Assembly (NCBI GenBank): GCA_004380135.1
Contig: QXCR01000077.1
Span: 1 to 64,000 of the forward strand
Direction: 5' to 3'
From: Stemphylium vesicarium
Lineage: Eukaryota > Ascomycota > Dothideomycetes > Pleosporales > Pleosporaceae
DNA length: 64,000 nt
The notes below the pieces were generated by a model. It was not told the origin of the DNA. It was given only the letters and a program-made list of their open reading frames with translations, and did no database searches. Positions 52,644 to 64,000 of this stretch are shown piece after piece. The translations under genes and the position numbers were made by a program. Numbering within the stretch: position 1 is the stretch's first letter; every line of letters starts with the position of its first letter.

Positions 52644-54338
52644 TTACAAAGGCGCATCGTCCAAAAATCCCTTCTCACCCTCATCAGCAAAGACAGGGTA
52701 AGTCTGCCACACGCTGCTCTTTCCAGTCTTGCTGTTCCGCCTCGCCTCGAGACTAGCGCGGATGTGCGTGAGGAAGCGCTCAGTAGAGGGATCGCTCGTG
52801 GTGCGGCGAAGCTCGCACTTGTTGTTGTTTGGGTTGACCATGGGCGGGAGAGGCGTAGCGATGATGGTAGCAGAAGTGTCCAAAGGATCAACCTCCTCAT
52901 CATCCTCATTGATGCAGGAATGCTGGTTGCCGTCGAAGCGACTCAGCAGGTTGAATTCTTCGCGCACGCGGCGCGCGGCCCATTCGCCGGCTGGGAAGGA
53001 CTTCCGGCGCTGGGTGGTGGCGAGATAGTCGTGGTAGGCGTCTGCGCTTACCCGGAGGTTGATCTCGGCGGATGGAAGCGTGGTGTTGTTGTATTGGGGC
53101 GACATTTCTGGCTCGGACAGGGTCAAGGTTGGGACCTGAGGGGTTGGTGCTGCTGATGGGAGGCACGTGGGAGACGGAGGGCTGAGAGTGAAATCGACGA
53201 GTTGGCCTGGGTGGGCTTCACCACCTTCGCATCTTGTCGATGACATGGAAGAGCGCGATAATGTGGAGGTGACATCTTCTTCCTGCTCTTTCTTTGCGCT
53301 CTTCTTGGACGGCACGGCGTCGACGTCTAGGTCGGTCGAGTCAATCCTTTGGCGCTTGAAGCTCTCGGTCATTATCTCTGACCGTGGCGATCCCGAGGCG
53401 GACGAGATGCTCGTGCGTGGGCTGACTTGTGGCGAGTAGTCTGATGATTGGCGGCGGCGCGACGAGAAGCCAAAGCCAAAGTTGATGTTGAAGATCTCGC
53501 TGGGGCGTCTGCGCTTATTCTTGAGCTTCTTGGGAAACGTCCAGGTTGTATCTTTGAAACTTGATTTTGATGTGGGTGTGGATGAGGCGCCAGGCAGGCC
53601 TGGTATTTGGCGACTTGCAATTTCCATCATGGCGGCGTTCAGTGTAGCGAATGTCGAGGGATCGACAAAGTGCAACTCCTCTTTTTTATTTGGCTTTTGC
53701 CTCTTGGATGGACGGGAGGTGGGAGGTGCTAATGTATTGTGTTGGCGTTTCGAATTTTGTTGTGGCTGTTGTGGGTAACAATAGTGTTGGTGTTGTTGAT
53801 AGTAGTGTGGCTGACTCTTCACCGTCTCTTTGGGATCAACAGGAGTAGATGCAGGTGCAGATGCAGCTACAGCAGCAACACGATGATAGTAATTCTGATC
53901 AAAATTCAAAGACCCAGCAACCTCCTGTGCAGCAGTCGTCCCACTACATAAGTATGCATCGCGTGTGAATGCGTGGTACAAGTCACCTTGCAGGTGGTGT
54001 TCACGAGGCGCTGGTCGCGGGATGCTGCGTGGGCTGTCGGTGTGTGCAAGTTGCGGTGTCGGCGCCAGCAGCGGCGGTGGCGGGCGCAAAACAGCAGGAG
54101 TAGCGGTAATGGGCCATCGTTGCTGTGGCACGGGGAGAATCGGGACAGCAGATCTAGTCTGTTGGCGAGCCTGCGGGGGGAATGATGAGGCGAATGGGGG
54201 CGTGGTTGGGTCATATGCTGTTGGCGGTGACATGGGGCTCGTGACGTGGTGATCCTGTGTCCAGAGTGTGGAGGTACCGCCGAAGTAAGGCCGGCCTTGA
54301 GTTGATGATGCGGTGTGTTTCGTGTATGAGGAATGCAT
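52644..54338 (-). CDS. disordered protein, unknown function (564 aa)
   Basis: A single exon starting at MHSSYTKHTASS (54338); the frame is open farther upstream only through a non-ATG codon. The first ~240 residues are Pro/His/Gln/Ser-rich (PAVLRPPPPLLAPTP, YYQQHQHYCYPQQPQQ). The more ordered parts are EELHFVDPSTFATLNAAMME, the basic KKLKNKRRRPSEIFNINFGF, and AARRVREEFNLLSRF near the end. Many SP/TP and RxxS sites suggest regulation by phosphorylation, and the basic clusters (SKRQKPNKKEE, FKRQRID) may be nuclear signals, so a transcriptional or chromatin role is conceivable. No domain was recognised. The HTPL-type terminal section ends KGFLDDAPL. Confidence 0.7.
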   Translation of the reverse strand: MHSSYTKHTASSTQGRPYFGGTSTLWTQDHHVTSPMSPPTAYDPTTPPFASSFPPQARQQTRSAVPILPVPQQRWPITATPAVLRPPPPLLAPTPQLAHTDSPRSIPRPAPREHHLQGDLYHAFTRDAYLCSGTTAAQEVAGSLNFDQNYYHRVAAVAASAPASTPVDPKETVKSQPHYYQQHQHYCYPQQPQQNSKRQHNTLAPPTSRPSKRQKPNKKEELHFVDPSTFATLNAAMMEIASRQIPGLPGASSTPTSKSSFKDTTWTFPKKLKNKRRRPSEIFNINFGFGFSSRRRQSSDYSPQVSPRTSISSASGSPRSEIMTESFKRQRIDSTDLDVDAVPSKKSAKKEQEEDVTSTLSRSSMSSTRCEGGEAHPGQLVDFTLSPPSPTCLPSAAPTPQVPTLTLSEPEMSPQYNNTTLPSAEINLRVSADAYHDYLATTQRRKSFPAGEWAARRVREEFNLLSRFDGNQHSCINEDDEEVDPLDTSATIIATPLPPMVNPNNNKCELRRTTSDPSTERFLTHIRASLEARRNSKTGKSSVWQTYPVFADEGEKGFLDDAPL

Positions 54339-55496
54339 ATGTTGAGATTTACACCGTAGAAATATTAAGCTCGATGTTGTTGGATTCTCATGGGAAATGT
54401 CTGCGACACTAAAAGTATGGTTGTTTTGATGGTGGTGATGGTGATGATAGGTGTAGTAGGTACTCCGAGGCAACGACTTTTTCTTGCATCCCTCACCGGC
54501 TGTGGCATTCCCATGTTATATAGTACGTCCATTTCTTTTACAGCCGCTCAACGAACGCTCGGCGACATGGGAAACTATCATCGCATCTGGTACACTTGTC
54601 GACATGCGACCACGCATCCAACACGGTTTTGCACACATCCGACAGTGACACACTCCCTCAAAGCCCAGAAGCAAAAAGACTGTCAACCACATCTTCGGGA
54701 TCATACATCACTATTACTCCTCAGCCCATCTCCGTTTGACAATCCAGACCCCCAAGACATGCAGCCTGAGACGGCGGAACGGTGTGCAGCGGAGGAGGGC
54801 GATGGAGGGCGATGGAGGGCGGAGTCGGTCCCATCACTCCATGTGTTCAGAAGCAACGGCAGTGCGTGTCGGGCCGCACTCGCACTCGTTCTCTTCGATG
54901 CGCACGGTCTGGTTTGCTTGTGTCGGAGCAGGTCCGTTGGTCCGTCCATGGGTGAAGAAAAATGCCCAGCTGCGCTGGACTGATTGCTGGTACCTAGGTT
55001 CGCTTGGTTCCGAGGCGTCCGACGTCGCCGACTGGTCGGCGCAAGGCGTCGGAGATGCTGAATCTCAAAGGGTCCATGACAGATCTGGGAACCTTGTGGT
55101 TATGGTTCGTTAGATGCTTTTTAGTGCGTTTGTGGGGAAGAGGGTGACGGCGGCAGGTGAGCATAGCCACAATCATGAGGCAATCATACATATGGAAGGT
55201 TCCGAATGCTTTCTTTTTATGGGATTCCTGCACCCAGTTCGGACGAGGGGACCACGCGTGTGTAGAGTCTAGGGGGTTTCATGACAAGTTTGCCTCGTGA
55301 ACAGGTTGTCCGACTGACTCTTTGAACATCATCCGATAGACGGCAGTTCATGCTCGAACAGTTTCTCCACGGAGCTTAGGTACGCAGGGGAATCTCGGTG
55401 AGTTCAGCTCCTTCCGATGTCTGCACAGGCAGATATTCACTACAGTGCCCACCGATGCCCTAGAGTTTCATCGCTGGAAGCCCCTCATTATCCCCC
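54339..55496. other. intergenic region, no gene recognised
   Basis: About 1.15 kb between two minus-strand genes. A GGAGGGCGATGGAGGGCGATGG-like short repeat occurs near 54790..54825. The ORF at 54390..54983 on the plus strand is not protein-like. Confidence 0.45.
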
Positions 55497-57220
55497 CTAT
55501 TGCCGGCTTCTCAGCTTCACGAAGAGCCCTGTCTGTTCCACGAAAAAGATATTATGCACCTGCCACTCCTTCTGTGGATCCTCGAGGTCAATCTACATCA
55601 CGGTCAGCCGGACATCTCCTAATCGAACAACCCATCCCCAGTACACATACCTCGAACCGATGCAACAGCGCAGGCACAACCTTGTACATCTCCAAGAAGC
55701 TAATGTTCTTGCCAATGCAGCTCCTATTCCCCGCCCCGAACGAAAACAGGCAGTTGTTCATCTCATTACGCTGTGCCTCGGTGGCTTCGATCCAACGTTC
55801 GGGGCGGAAGAGCTCAGGCTGAGCACCGAACACGCGCTTAGAGCGGTGTATGACCCAACCGTTGCATCCTACAATAGTTCCTGAAGGAAAGAACTCCCCA
55901 CAAATATCGAGGCCGGTAGAAGGTACCATGCGCTCCAGACTCAAGCCAGTGGCGGGATGGCATCTCAGTCCTTCCTTGATGACGGCGCTGAGATAGGGGA
56001 GCTCGCGTACTTTATTCCATGATGCAAGGCCTTGATCGTTGAAGACGTCGTACTCTGGGTCTTCCAGCTCCTGTCGCAGCTTCTGTAGGGCAGAAGGATG
56101 ATGCAAGAGATTGTAAAAAATAGCGCGAAGGGTAATGGCTGTAGTATCTGAGCCGGCGAAGATGTTTGCGACGGTTACAGCTAGAACACGCTGGGGCGTC
56201 ATGAAATCTGGGTCTTTGGTACCGGCTTCCTGGAATCGAGACAGAATGTCGCGAGATGGATGCGATGTGTCGACTGCTGCATCACCGTCCGCCATCTTCG
56301 TGATCTTGCCGCTATTGTTGCTGCGCTCCTCCACCCGCGCTCTAGCAAATCTCGTAACCGGCGTCGTAGTATTTCCCCATCCCTTCTTACTCAACCAGAG
56401 CTTTAGCGGATTCTTTACAATCCATCGGTCCCACCAGGGCATCTGGCCAGCCTATACGAAGAGTGATGCGTTAGCGGTGAGGAGTGAAAACAACCAAAAG
56501 TCCCGCACTTACAACGGCAAAATATGCCAAGTCCTTCTCCAGGTTTCCCATGATACCCTCTACATCGGTCGCGCCCTGTAAAAAGCCGATACGCTTCGAG
56601 AACGTCACCGCCCCCAACACGTCAAACGAGAAAAAATGCAACCAAGTACCCAGATCACATATGTCGCCATCGGTCTTCTTCCCCACATACCTTCTGTCCA
56701 GCTCCTCCAACAACACTGCAACAGTATCATCCACACCCGGTTCAAAGGCCAGCAAATTACTCATCGCATACGCATTGCTGACAGCCTTCCTCAACTTCCT
56801 ATGGAACGCCTCGTTGGTGGTGGTAAAGAGGGTTTCCAGTCGACTCCCCGCCGCGATCTGCTGCTGAACAGGATAGAACTCGCTCTTGTTAAGCACACCA
56901 GCTTTGCTGGTGCTGCCATAGATGAGCTTGATAGCGTCGGGATTGCCGATGGAAACCACGTTGGGGCCGAGCCGTACAAACGGGCCGTAGCGCTCGTGAA
57001 GGGCTATTTGGTGCTTGTGGAAGGAGCCCCGCCATACGTGCACCACGCGGTAGAGGTCGCTGAGGGAGGCGAGGAAGGGGCCTGGGATGTGGTGAAGTCG
57101 GTATCTATAGCGGTTGGAGAGGAAGTATACGAGGGTTGTTAGAACGAGTGATAGGACAACGGTGGTAGGGCTCCATTGCCATGAAGAGATGAAGCCGGGT
57201 TGTGCTGGTGAGAAGAGCAT
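55497..57220 (-). CDS. cytochrome P450 monooxygenase (534 aa)
   Basis: Three exons: 57220..56513, 56451..55651 and 55592..55497. Introns are 61 and 58 bases (GTAAGT and GTATGT donors, GCTAACGC and GCTGACC branches, TAG acceptors). The N-terminus has a membrane anchor (residues 16-35: SPTTVVLSLVLTTLVYFLSN) and the HHIPGPFLA hinge, so it is an ER-bound class II P450. Landmarks are the I-helix oxygen site FAGSDTTAIT, the K-helix ExxR (IKEGLRCHP), PERW, and the heme-binding loop FSFGAGNRSCIGKNIS with the Cys thiolate. The last exon ends VKLRSRQ. The sequence style resembles the fungal CYP families around pisatin demethylase (CYP57), but the substrate cannot be deduced. No other biosynthetic gene lies next to it, so it does not look like a cluster member. 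Confidence 0.93.
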
Positions 57221-57552
57221 CTTTGTGATCAGTCTTATTCAAATTCCTCGCTTGAAACAAAGGTGCATTGTGTTCTCTAGTCATCGGATGTCTTATCTAT
57301 ATATTATGCCGATGTATGGGTCTGCCTGGGCTACAAGGGCAAGGATGAGGCGGGGTCGACTCATTGTATCCTGGTCCTCCGCATTGTGGGGAGAGCGCAG
57401 TTCCGCCGATTCCGAGAATATCGCGGAAGCTTCCCGCGACAAGACAGCTTCATTCTGGGTTACGAAACATTGGCTTTGACCAAGGATCATCATCGTCTTG
57501 GATGTACGAGAAAGTAGCGTAGAATTTGGAGCTAGAACTTGCTAGGGTATTG
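57221..57552. other. promoter of the P450 gene / 3' flank of DOPA
   Basis: 332 bases between the end of DOPA and the start of the P450, both on the minus strand. It contains a TATATATTA tract near 57298..57306. No gene. Confidence 0.5.
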
Positions 57553-60500
57553 TTAAGACCCCGCATCAGCGACCACGCTCTCCCAGACACCTTGCCAGTC
57601 TGCCCCTCCACCTCCATACCTGGCCTCAAAAGCATTCATCGCAAGATTACCGAGGAATGGTCTGACCAATCGATTCACAAGCTCTCCTCTTGTCATCTCC
57701 AAAACCGCCGCACCTTCTTCCTTTTCCAGAGCCTCGATGAGCGGATCTAGAAACAAAGCCCTCTTCTGCTCATCCATATCAGATCCATTTTGCGCACCCA
57801 CAGGTGCTGCAGGTGCTGGAGAGGACATTGTTAGGACCTCGTTAATCTCGTCGGTGAGCGACATGAGCGTAGGCGGATCAACAGGCTTGTAGACTGCATC
57901 GATAGTGTCAGTTATGAAAAGCCATTCCATGAGTTGGAAATCGTCCGGATCCAGTACAACGAGCTCGTCCAACAACTTGCATGTCTGAATGATGCCAGCG
58001 TTGTTGTAGTGGTCCTTGTTTGCGGCATCGGGTAGAAGGGCTGACAAAGCGGAAGTCAACTCGCCGTTGACGACGGGCCATAGCGGAGCGAGATGTATCG
58101 GTGACGTTTTCAGGATGATAGCACGCAATAGGATGATGGCTTCGGCCCGAGTGATGGATGAAGGCGACGATGCAGGTGTTGCAGTCAGCAATTCGACAAC
58201 CTTTTCAAGGATCTGGGGTATGTTGGTTGTGAAGGCATCCTCGGAACTGCCTAGGATGAGCAATGCGATACGCCGCAGTGTAAACTGTGTCTTGCGGTCA
58301 GCTTCCTGCCTTGCAGAAGTAGCGCCGACGCCAAACATGATACCTGCTGTTGTCGGCGCGGATAATCTTGATAGTAGCTCTGGTATACGCTCTTTGTCCG
58401 ATTGGGTCCACTGCGCGAGGATAGGTAACCAAGCTTCCTTGAGCAACGGAAGAGGCGAGTTGAAGAATTTCGGATCATTGAAAGCATCATAAATGTCTTT
58501 CTTGAGAAACTTGTTGCTTTGTGAAATCTTGGTAAGGCCTTGGAGCAGATCCAGTATGTTTCTTGACACGTTCTCGGGGAATGCTTTCGCGCGGAAGGTT
58601 GGACCGATGACAGATGTAGATATGTCTGAGACGACCTTCGTAACCCGATCATTTTCCACAAGAATAATCGATAGCTTTGGCACAATAGATGTCAAGATAG
58701 AGACAACGTCTGTCGCTCGTTTTTGCGCACGGCTACCGTTTGTTGTGGCAGGCACCTTCTCAGCTGTGTTCTGATTTGAGTCTTGTAGGTAACTCATAGA
58801 GCGGGTTGTGAATATAGCAGTCAGAATTCTGGAAAATATATCCTATACAAGTGATCAGTACATGTGAAGAGTTTATGGTTCGGGTACTTACGGCAAGCTC
58901 TCTTCTCATCTTTCGCTGCTCTCCGAAGTTGGTATTATCGACTTTCTGGCCTATGAAAGCGGTGAATTCCAGGAGTGATGGCAGAATTTGCCGGTGAGGC
59001 AAGGGGTTTGCAAGGACATCTCGCAGGAACAGGGTGCAGTCCTGCCATATTTCATCCATGGCATCGTCTTCTAGAGATTTCGTGTACTCGACAAGGAAAG
59101 CGACCAACTCGGTGTCGGCGAGATCAGATGTCAGAGTCGAGAGTCGATTGGCGTCCAAAGCTCCAGGATCAGTCCTACTGTAGACAGCATTGAAGATCGC
59201 AGGGATGGTATATTTTGGCTTAGAGCCGTTGAGGACATTTAGTAGGCCCATAATCGCTGCTCCCTGGATATCGTCGACCGTTGCTTGGGCCCACAACACA
59301 GCTAAGGTCTCTAGACATTCAAGCGCCTCAGCACCAAAAAGGTGTTCAAGCGTGCGGCGGGCGCGGTTGCGCATGCGCAAGGAGGTGTATGCAAATGATG
59401 ATGCCGAAGTAGGATCCTGCACTTCTTGTCCTTGTCCATAGCCTCCCCATGACCAGATGGAGAAGCAGATGCGAACGGTATCTTGAAAGCAAAGCAGAAC
59501 GGTCAGCCTACTGTTCGCAGTAGGGGTGCGTGACTGGTTTGCCTCGGAAGAGAAAACGCCGGAGACCACATTGCTGAAGAAGCCCTGTGGCTGCTCAGGA
59601 GATTTACTGGCGGATACTTTCGTCTCTTGCGTCATCAAACGGTCGTGCGCCTTGGCCAAGATCTGTTCCAGGCCATTCATCAGCGATATCAACGTCGATT
59701 CTGGCGATATAATAGATCGCGCTTGGCTAGTCGCGAAGGTAGTCTTGAGATGCTCGAAGGTGATGTTGATCTGCTTGCAAAGACACTCTACAAGGGGAAG
59801 AAGATTTTGGAAGATGGTGTCAGCAAACATGGGTAGAACCTCAACTAGGAAGTGAATCCAGTCATCAAGGACTAAGCGACTGGTTGGGGATGAGAAGCCA
59901 AACTTCAAGCACTCGACTAACTGCGGAGGCGGTGGGATAGGGACCGACTCATTGTCTTCAGATTCTCTGTTCAATGCCAAAGAGAGGCGCGACCGATTTG
60001 TGGTATGATTGGGAGCTTTCGGCTCAGGTGTCGGCTCTTGTGGACGAGTGAGGCGAAGTTTCAGTGCTGCCAACTCTGCAGCTAGTAGCAAGCTTTGCAA
60101 AGATGAGTCCGCTGACCTTACTCTATCTATGAGGGGTACTTCGAGCTCCAAATCTCGGAGAGGAGCTGCAAAGGGGCTCTGATAGATTTGCAATATGATC
60201 GAAACGGATAACCAGTGTAGCTCTTGGATGTGAGGCTCGGCCTCAGCTTTAGAATCGCCGACTCGAAGCGACATGGTCTTCAAACATGTACGTACGAGCC
60301 ATTCCTGGATTGCTATCCGTGATGACGATTGCTCCGGCCATGCAAATGTAACCTCAGCAAGTGTTGCCCATGTGAAGTGTGATGGTCGTTTCACGATGTT
60401 GAAGATGTGTTTCAGATAATAGAGACACTCTTTGGTGTCGTTTCTCTTCGACGGTTGCTGGCGTTTTTGTGTGCCGTGTTCAGGTGCCAGATTGCTCGAC

Positions 60501-63334
60501 GATGCCAAGCAGTTCATCGACTGGATGTGAACCGCCAGCACTTCAATCACCCTGTTCAAACTTGGCAGGTCCTGCAACCATCCCTGCATGAATGTAGACG
60601 TCTCAGAACCTTCTTCTGCTAGTGCATCCAAAAGCAGAAGCAGTGGCCTTGTCAAGACAGCATGGAAATCGCTAGCAGGTACCGAGGTGGGGAGCGCGCT
60701 GGCGCTTGGTCTACGCGTGATGCTTGCGCGCTTCTCGGACTGTAAGCTCAACTCGTGCATGACATGGGTCCAGAGTGTGGCGAAACGTCGGCCGCAGTTC
60801 GAGGAGCCCTCTGCTACGGAGTTTTGCGACGTATTCTCTACGATGATAGAGGAGATGGCGCTTTCCACCATCCGACTTGCAGGGGCGATTGAGTGCAGTT
60901 GCAGCAAGCATCGGGCGGTTTCGACATGATATTTGGGCAGAGTTGGTGAGAGGTATTGCCAGAAGTACCCGACTAGAGGATAAACAAGCTCGGACAATTG
61001 AGCCGAGGTAATACAAGGCCCCGACGGCAGTGCTGTTTGAAGTGCTAACAGAACACCAGTGATGGCACTCAACTGGGAAAAGACCAGGCTGGTGGCGAAT
61101 GCAGCTGGAACCTGGAGAATATCCCCAAATACCGTCGGCAGACCAGTATCTTCAATTGCTTTTAAGCATTGTGTCTTGAAGATCAATGTTGCTAGGATCT
61201 TAGAAGGCGTCTCGGCAGAGGTTTGAGGGCTTACTGACTGCAAAGCCGCTATGAACGTGCGCGAAGCCTCACGGAGAACAATCTGGCCGAGCTGCGACGG
61301 ATCAAATGGAGGGTCCGCCGCGTCAAGACTCCCTTGAGATTCTTCGTAGAATTCTTGGACCTTTTGGAACACATCTGCTGGAGAAATTCTGATGGCCTCG
61401 GATAGCTGTTCATCCGTTGCTTTGCCGTCTTGGAACGAACGATCGGGTACGATCTGAACAAGTGACTCCAAAATTTCGAAAGCCAGATCTCTGGCTTCCA
61501 TGCTCGCTGCTGAAGTGCGGCTCCCATTGGAAAATTCGTTCAGCGATGTGAGCGTCGAAAGGATCATCAGCGGCATGTGGTGTAAGAGCATATCTTCTTC
61601 CTTGAGGTTGAAGCGGGCCATAATGAACTTTGCCAGCTTCATGTTTCGTGAGACTTCATCACCAGGAGCTGCATTGGATTGTAAGGAAGACGTAATGAGG
61701 TAGATGAGCTTACCCCAGATCAAACCGCTGTCGACGCCATCGAAAAATGCGCTGGCGCTTCTCACTACCTCATCAACCTGGTCTTTTGAGGCAGTCTCGC
61801 TGTAAGAGTGAACGCTCTGTAAGGCTGGGAGGAAGATCTCAGGTACAATCAACCCACCGACCTCCCAACGATCCATGAGAGACAGACAGACTCTGAAGGG
61901 TCGTGCTCGCTCGGAGGGTATGGTGCTACGTCGATTGATCATCTTGAGCACGCTGTTTGTGAGCGCTTCAAGACCATATCTTGAGAAGAAAGCAGCTTGA
62001 TGTGCGGAAGGGTCCACGGGCGCGTTGTGCTTCTCTAACGTGGGGGAAGTGGTGCCGTCGTTAGCTTCGGCTGCAGTAGGCTCAGGACCAAGGAACCACG
62101 CCCAAAGCCGGCGATTCAGACTCATGTCTCTCCGTGATACTACACCAGCTGCTGCCGCTACAATTCGTTCCAAATCACCCTTTCCGACACGCTCTTGGAG
62201 GACAGGCGAGTCAAGAGGTAGGTGGGTCACCAGCAAGTCAAGGAACCCGCGTTGGATGAGTATCTGAGGGTCTGAAAGGCCTGACTCGAAGCAACGGATC
62301 AACAGACCTGGCTCTGGGGATGTGGCTGCCTCGGCTTCGGCCGACGGAGACTCAGACGCCATGGAAGCATCGGAGGGAGAGTTGCGGCGACTCGGACGTC
62401 CAAACTTGGGCAAGCGACGTACGAGGAAGGCCAGCGCACCTTGCCTTCTAGACGCATTAGTGATGGTGGCCAGAAAGAAGCACTGCCAGAAATGAGAAGA
62501 GCCACTGGTCGTTTTGGCCTCGTTGGCTCCGTCTGAGTTTTCTCGAACAGCATTGCGCAGCTTCTCCGTGGCAGACACCATGCGCTCAAAGTCCTCGCTT
62601 GTCTCATCCTCCAAGCCCGGAAGAAGTGAAAGTATAATGGCCTTCAGCGCTGGTCGAAGCGCAGCTCCATCGAGTTTCAGTATGTGTTTCTCGAAGACAG
62701 AGAGGTATAGCGGACGGACAGAAAGCGAGGCGAAGGACAGTACTGAGGCAAGGCCGGGGAAGTAGAGGTTGAGATCACGAGCAAGGGTGTCTTTCTGAGC
62801 ATAGGTCAGCATCTGCCAACCTGACACGGGGAAGTGGGCATACGCCAATGGTGGAGAAGATGTAGTCATAGACGTCGAGAGCTTTCTGGTGGACGCCCGA
62901 GGGCAATGTTGGATTCAAGCACTGCGCTAATCGCAGTGCGACTGTATCGCTATGTGGGATGACGGGTATCTCTGGGGGATGCGCTTGGAGGGCCTGGGAG
63001 GGACATTGTATAAGCGCTTTGATTCATATTCGCGGTTGCAAGGCAGTATTGACCTTTAGTAGCCTTCCCAGGAACGAAATGTAGTCGGCCCATTCCTGCT
63101 GCGCAGTATCCCACAAGGCGAGGGCGCGTTCGACACCAGCGGCATATCGTCGGAAGCCTTTGTCTTTTTTGTATAGAACTGCAAATGCTGAGTCAGCCTT
63201 GGTGTCTCTGGGTAAAATGGTGTACCAGACATACGCTCTTCTAACGCATTGCGCGACGACCGCGGGACTGGACTGGAGCGGCCGGAACCTGGTGGTGAGA
63301 AGACGTGCAGATTAGCAGCGGGATCAGCGGACAT
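57553..63334 (-). CDS. dopA: Dopey-family protein DopA (Dop1), 1855 aa
   Basis: Five exons: 63334..63235, 63178..63054, 62993..62844, 62794..58892 and 58842..57553. Phases all match (1856 codons). Introns are 49-60 bases; the donor of intron 2 is an atypical GTCAAT, and reading through it hits a stop. The early exons restore the Dopey N-terminal domain: YKKDKGFRRYAAGVERALAL, WADYISFLGRLLK, LRLAQCLNPTLPSGVHQKAL, DVYDYIFSTIG, then KDTLARDLNLYFPGL. The remaining ~1500 residues are HEAT-like helices that end in the second conserved region (LLGKLDEL-type helices, LALMNAFEARYG). Dop1 in yeast acts with the Mon2/Neo1 flippase system at the Golgi/endosome, and DopA in Aspergillus affects development. 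The gene is long and spans much of the right end of the window. Confidence 0.93.
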
Positions 63335-63629
63335 GCTGTGTCTTGCAGGCAATATCTTGTCCGTATAAGCCTGGCAGATTACTGGACATGCTGCACTTGG
63401 AGGTCGTGTTGGGCGTATAATGTGCTGCCTGCGCGTTGAATGTATCCTACATGGACATGTCGCAATCCCGACACGAAGCCCTTCGCGAGAGCTCGGACCC
63501 TCCGCCCGCGACACCTGTAGGCTTTCACATGCTACCGCTACGCCGTCATGACGCGCATCACACGCGACCTCAGCAACACCAACATGAAGCCTAGATAGAC
63601 GACCCGGTAACCTCTGCGTCCAACGTACC
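63335..63629. promoter_or_regulatory. divergent promoter region of DOPA and the PPxY membrane gene
   Basis: 295 bases separate the two start codons. It contains a plus-strand open frame starting MDMSQSRHEALRESSDPP (about 63450..63590), which ends with TAG and might be a uORF or an alternative first exon of the downstream gene. Confidence 0.45.
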
Positions 63630-64000
63630 ATGTACGACGCAGCGCCGGTATGTTCTTGTACATTGCACGTCGATGGCTAGACTGATCATGCCAGGCCTCA
63701 TGCGATCCACCACCTGCCCCACCTGTAGACACCTCTGGCGACCACCACCACTACCATCACCATGATCACCACGATGACGCACCCATTCACTTACCGCCTC
63801 ACCAAGATCCTCCACCCGACGATCCTCCACCCTCGTATGACGATGCCGTTGGGATGAGCGGCGCGCCGCCAGGCTATGGTACCTTCCGCCATTACACAGA
63901 CGACTCCTCCATGGCGAGCAGTGAAGTCGAAACCACCGACCGCGCTCTACCTGAATGGCTTGGACAGTTTTTGGTTGTCTTCATCTTCTTATGTCTCATA
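63630..64000 (+). CDS. PPxY-containing membrane protein, N-terminal part (runs off the window)
   Basis: Exon 1 (63630..63647) encodes MYDAAP. A 47-base intron (63648..63694, GTATGT donor, GACTGATC branch, CAG) joins in phase to an exon that is open to the end of the window (102 codons). The N-terminal region is His/Asp/Pro-rich (HHHYHHHDHHDDAP) and contains a PPSYDDA motif (a PPxY ligand for Nedd4/Rsp5-type WW-domain ubiquitin ligases). It then reads PEWLGQFLVVFIFLCLI, the start of a membrane segment. The layout (PPxY in a cytosolic tail before a membrane helix) fits an Rsp5 adaptor or cargo, but that is inference. The remainder lies beyond 64000. Confidence 0.7.

Noticed and set aside
55497..57220. 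P450 as part of a secondary-metabolite cluster
   Set aside because: Neighbours are a disordered protein and DOPA; no synthase, transporter or cluster regulator is in the window.
63056..63631. 191-codon open frame, minus strand
   Set aside because: It reads through the first introns of DOPA in part of the gene; the spliced DOPA exons explain the coding signal better.

Overview
The window is fungal nuclear DNA. Genes are split by short introns (about 43-60 bases, mostly GTANGT donors, CTAAC/CTGAC branch sites and CAG/TAG acceptors), the two strands are used about equally, and intergenic spaces are 0.2-2 kb. The gene set (Argonaute, Yvc1 channel, DopA, Lst7, UNC50, Rna14, uS10) points to a filamentous ascomycete (Pezizomycotina). 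Dothideomycetes/Pleosporales is my best guess, but that is inference only.

Layout. 0-2.3 kb: two tiny paralogous two-exon genes with identical architecture (72 residues each), plus a third possible micro-gene at the left edge. 3.9-5.4 kb: Lst7/folliculin-type longin protein. 7.4-8.8 kb: F-box protein. 11-12.8 kb: cupin protein, then a BTB/POZ gene interrupted by a one-base frameshift. 13.7-18.3 kb: vacuolar TRP-type channel Yvc1 and a PLP/zinc D-serine dehydratase. 20.2-28.1 kb: two large, mostly disordered proteins of unknown function (594 and 1690 residues). 29.6-33.6 kb: SDR dehydrogenase, ribosomal protein uS10 (yeast S20), and divergently from it a CUE-domain Cue3/Rqt3 (ASCC2) homologue. 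33.7-35.6 kb: a decayed multi-pass membrane protein gene with two nonsense codons and a frameshift. 36.9 kb: tRNA-Asp(GTC) with a 17-base intron. 37.6-42.5 kb: UNC50/Gmh1 and divergent Rna14 (CstF-77). 44.4-48.1 kb: Argonaute with an intact DEDH slicer tetrad. 50-54.3 kb: PP28/PDAP1-type phosphoprotein, HNH-domain protein, and a disordered protein. 55.5-57.2 kb: cytochrome P450. 57.5-63.3 kb: Dopey-family DopA. 63.6 kb to the end: start of a PPxY-containing membrane protein.

The window is mostly core housekeeping sequence and not an accessory island. I see no transposon, secondary-metabolite cluster, CRISPR array or obvious horizontally acquired block. The most interesting points are the shared-promoter pairing of uS10 with Cue3/Rqt3 (a ribosome-quality-control ubiquitin target beside the reader of that mark), the tandem micro-protein pair, the multiply broken membrane-protein pseudogene, the frameshifted BTB gene, and two genes whose 54-base introns preserve the frame and are easily missed. 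All exon boundaries were read by eye and checked for phase; no transcript data were available.
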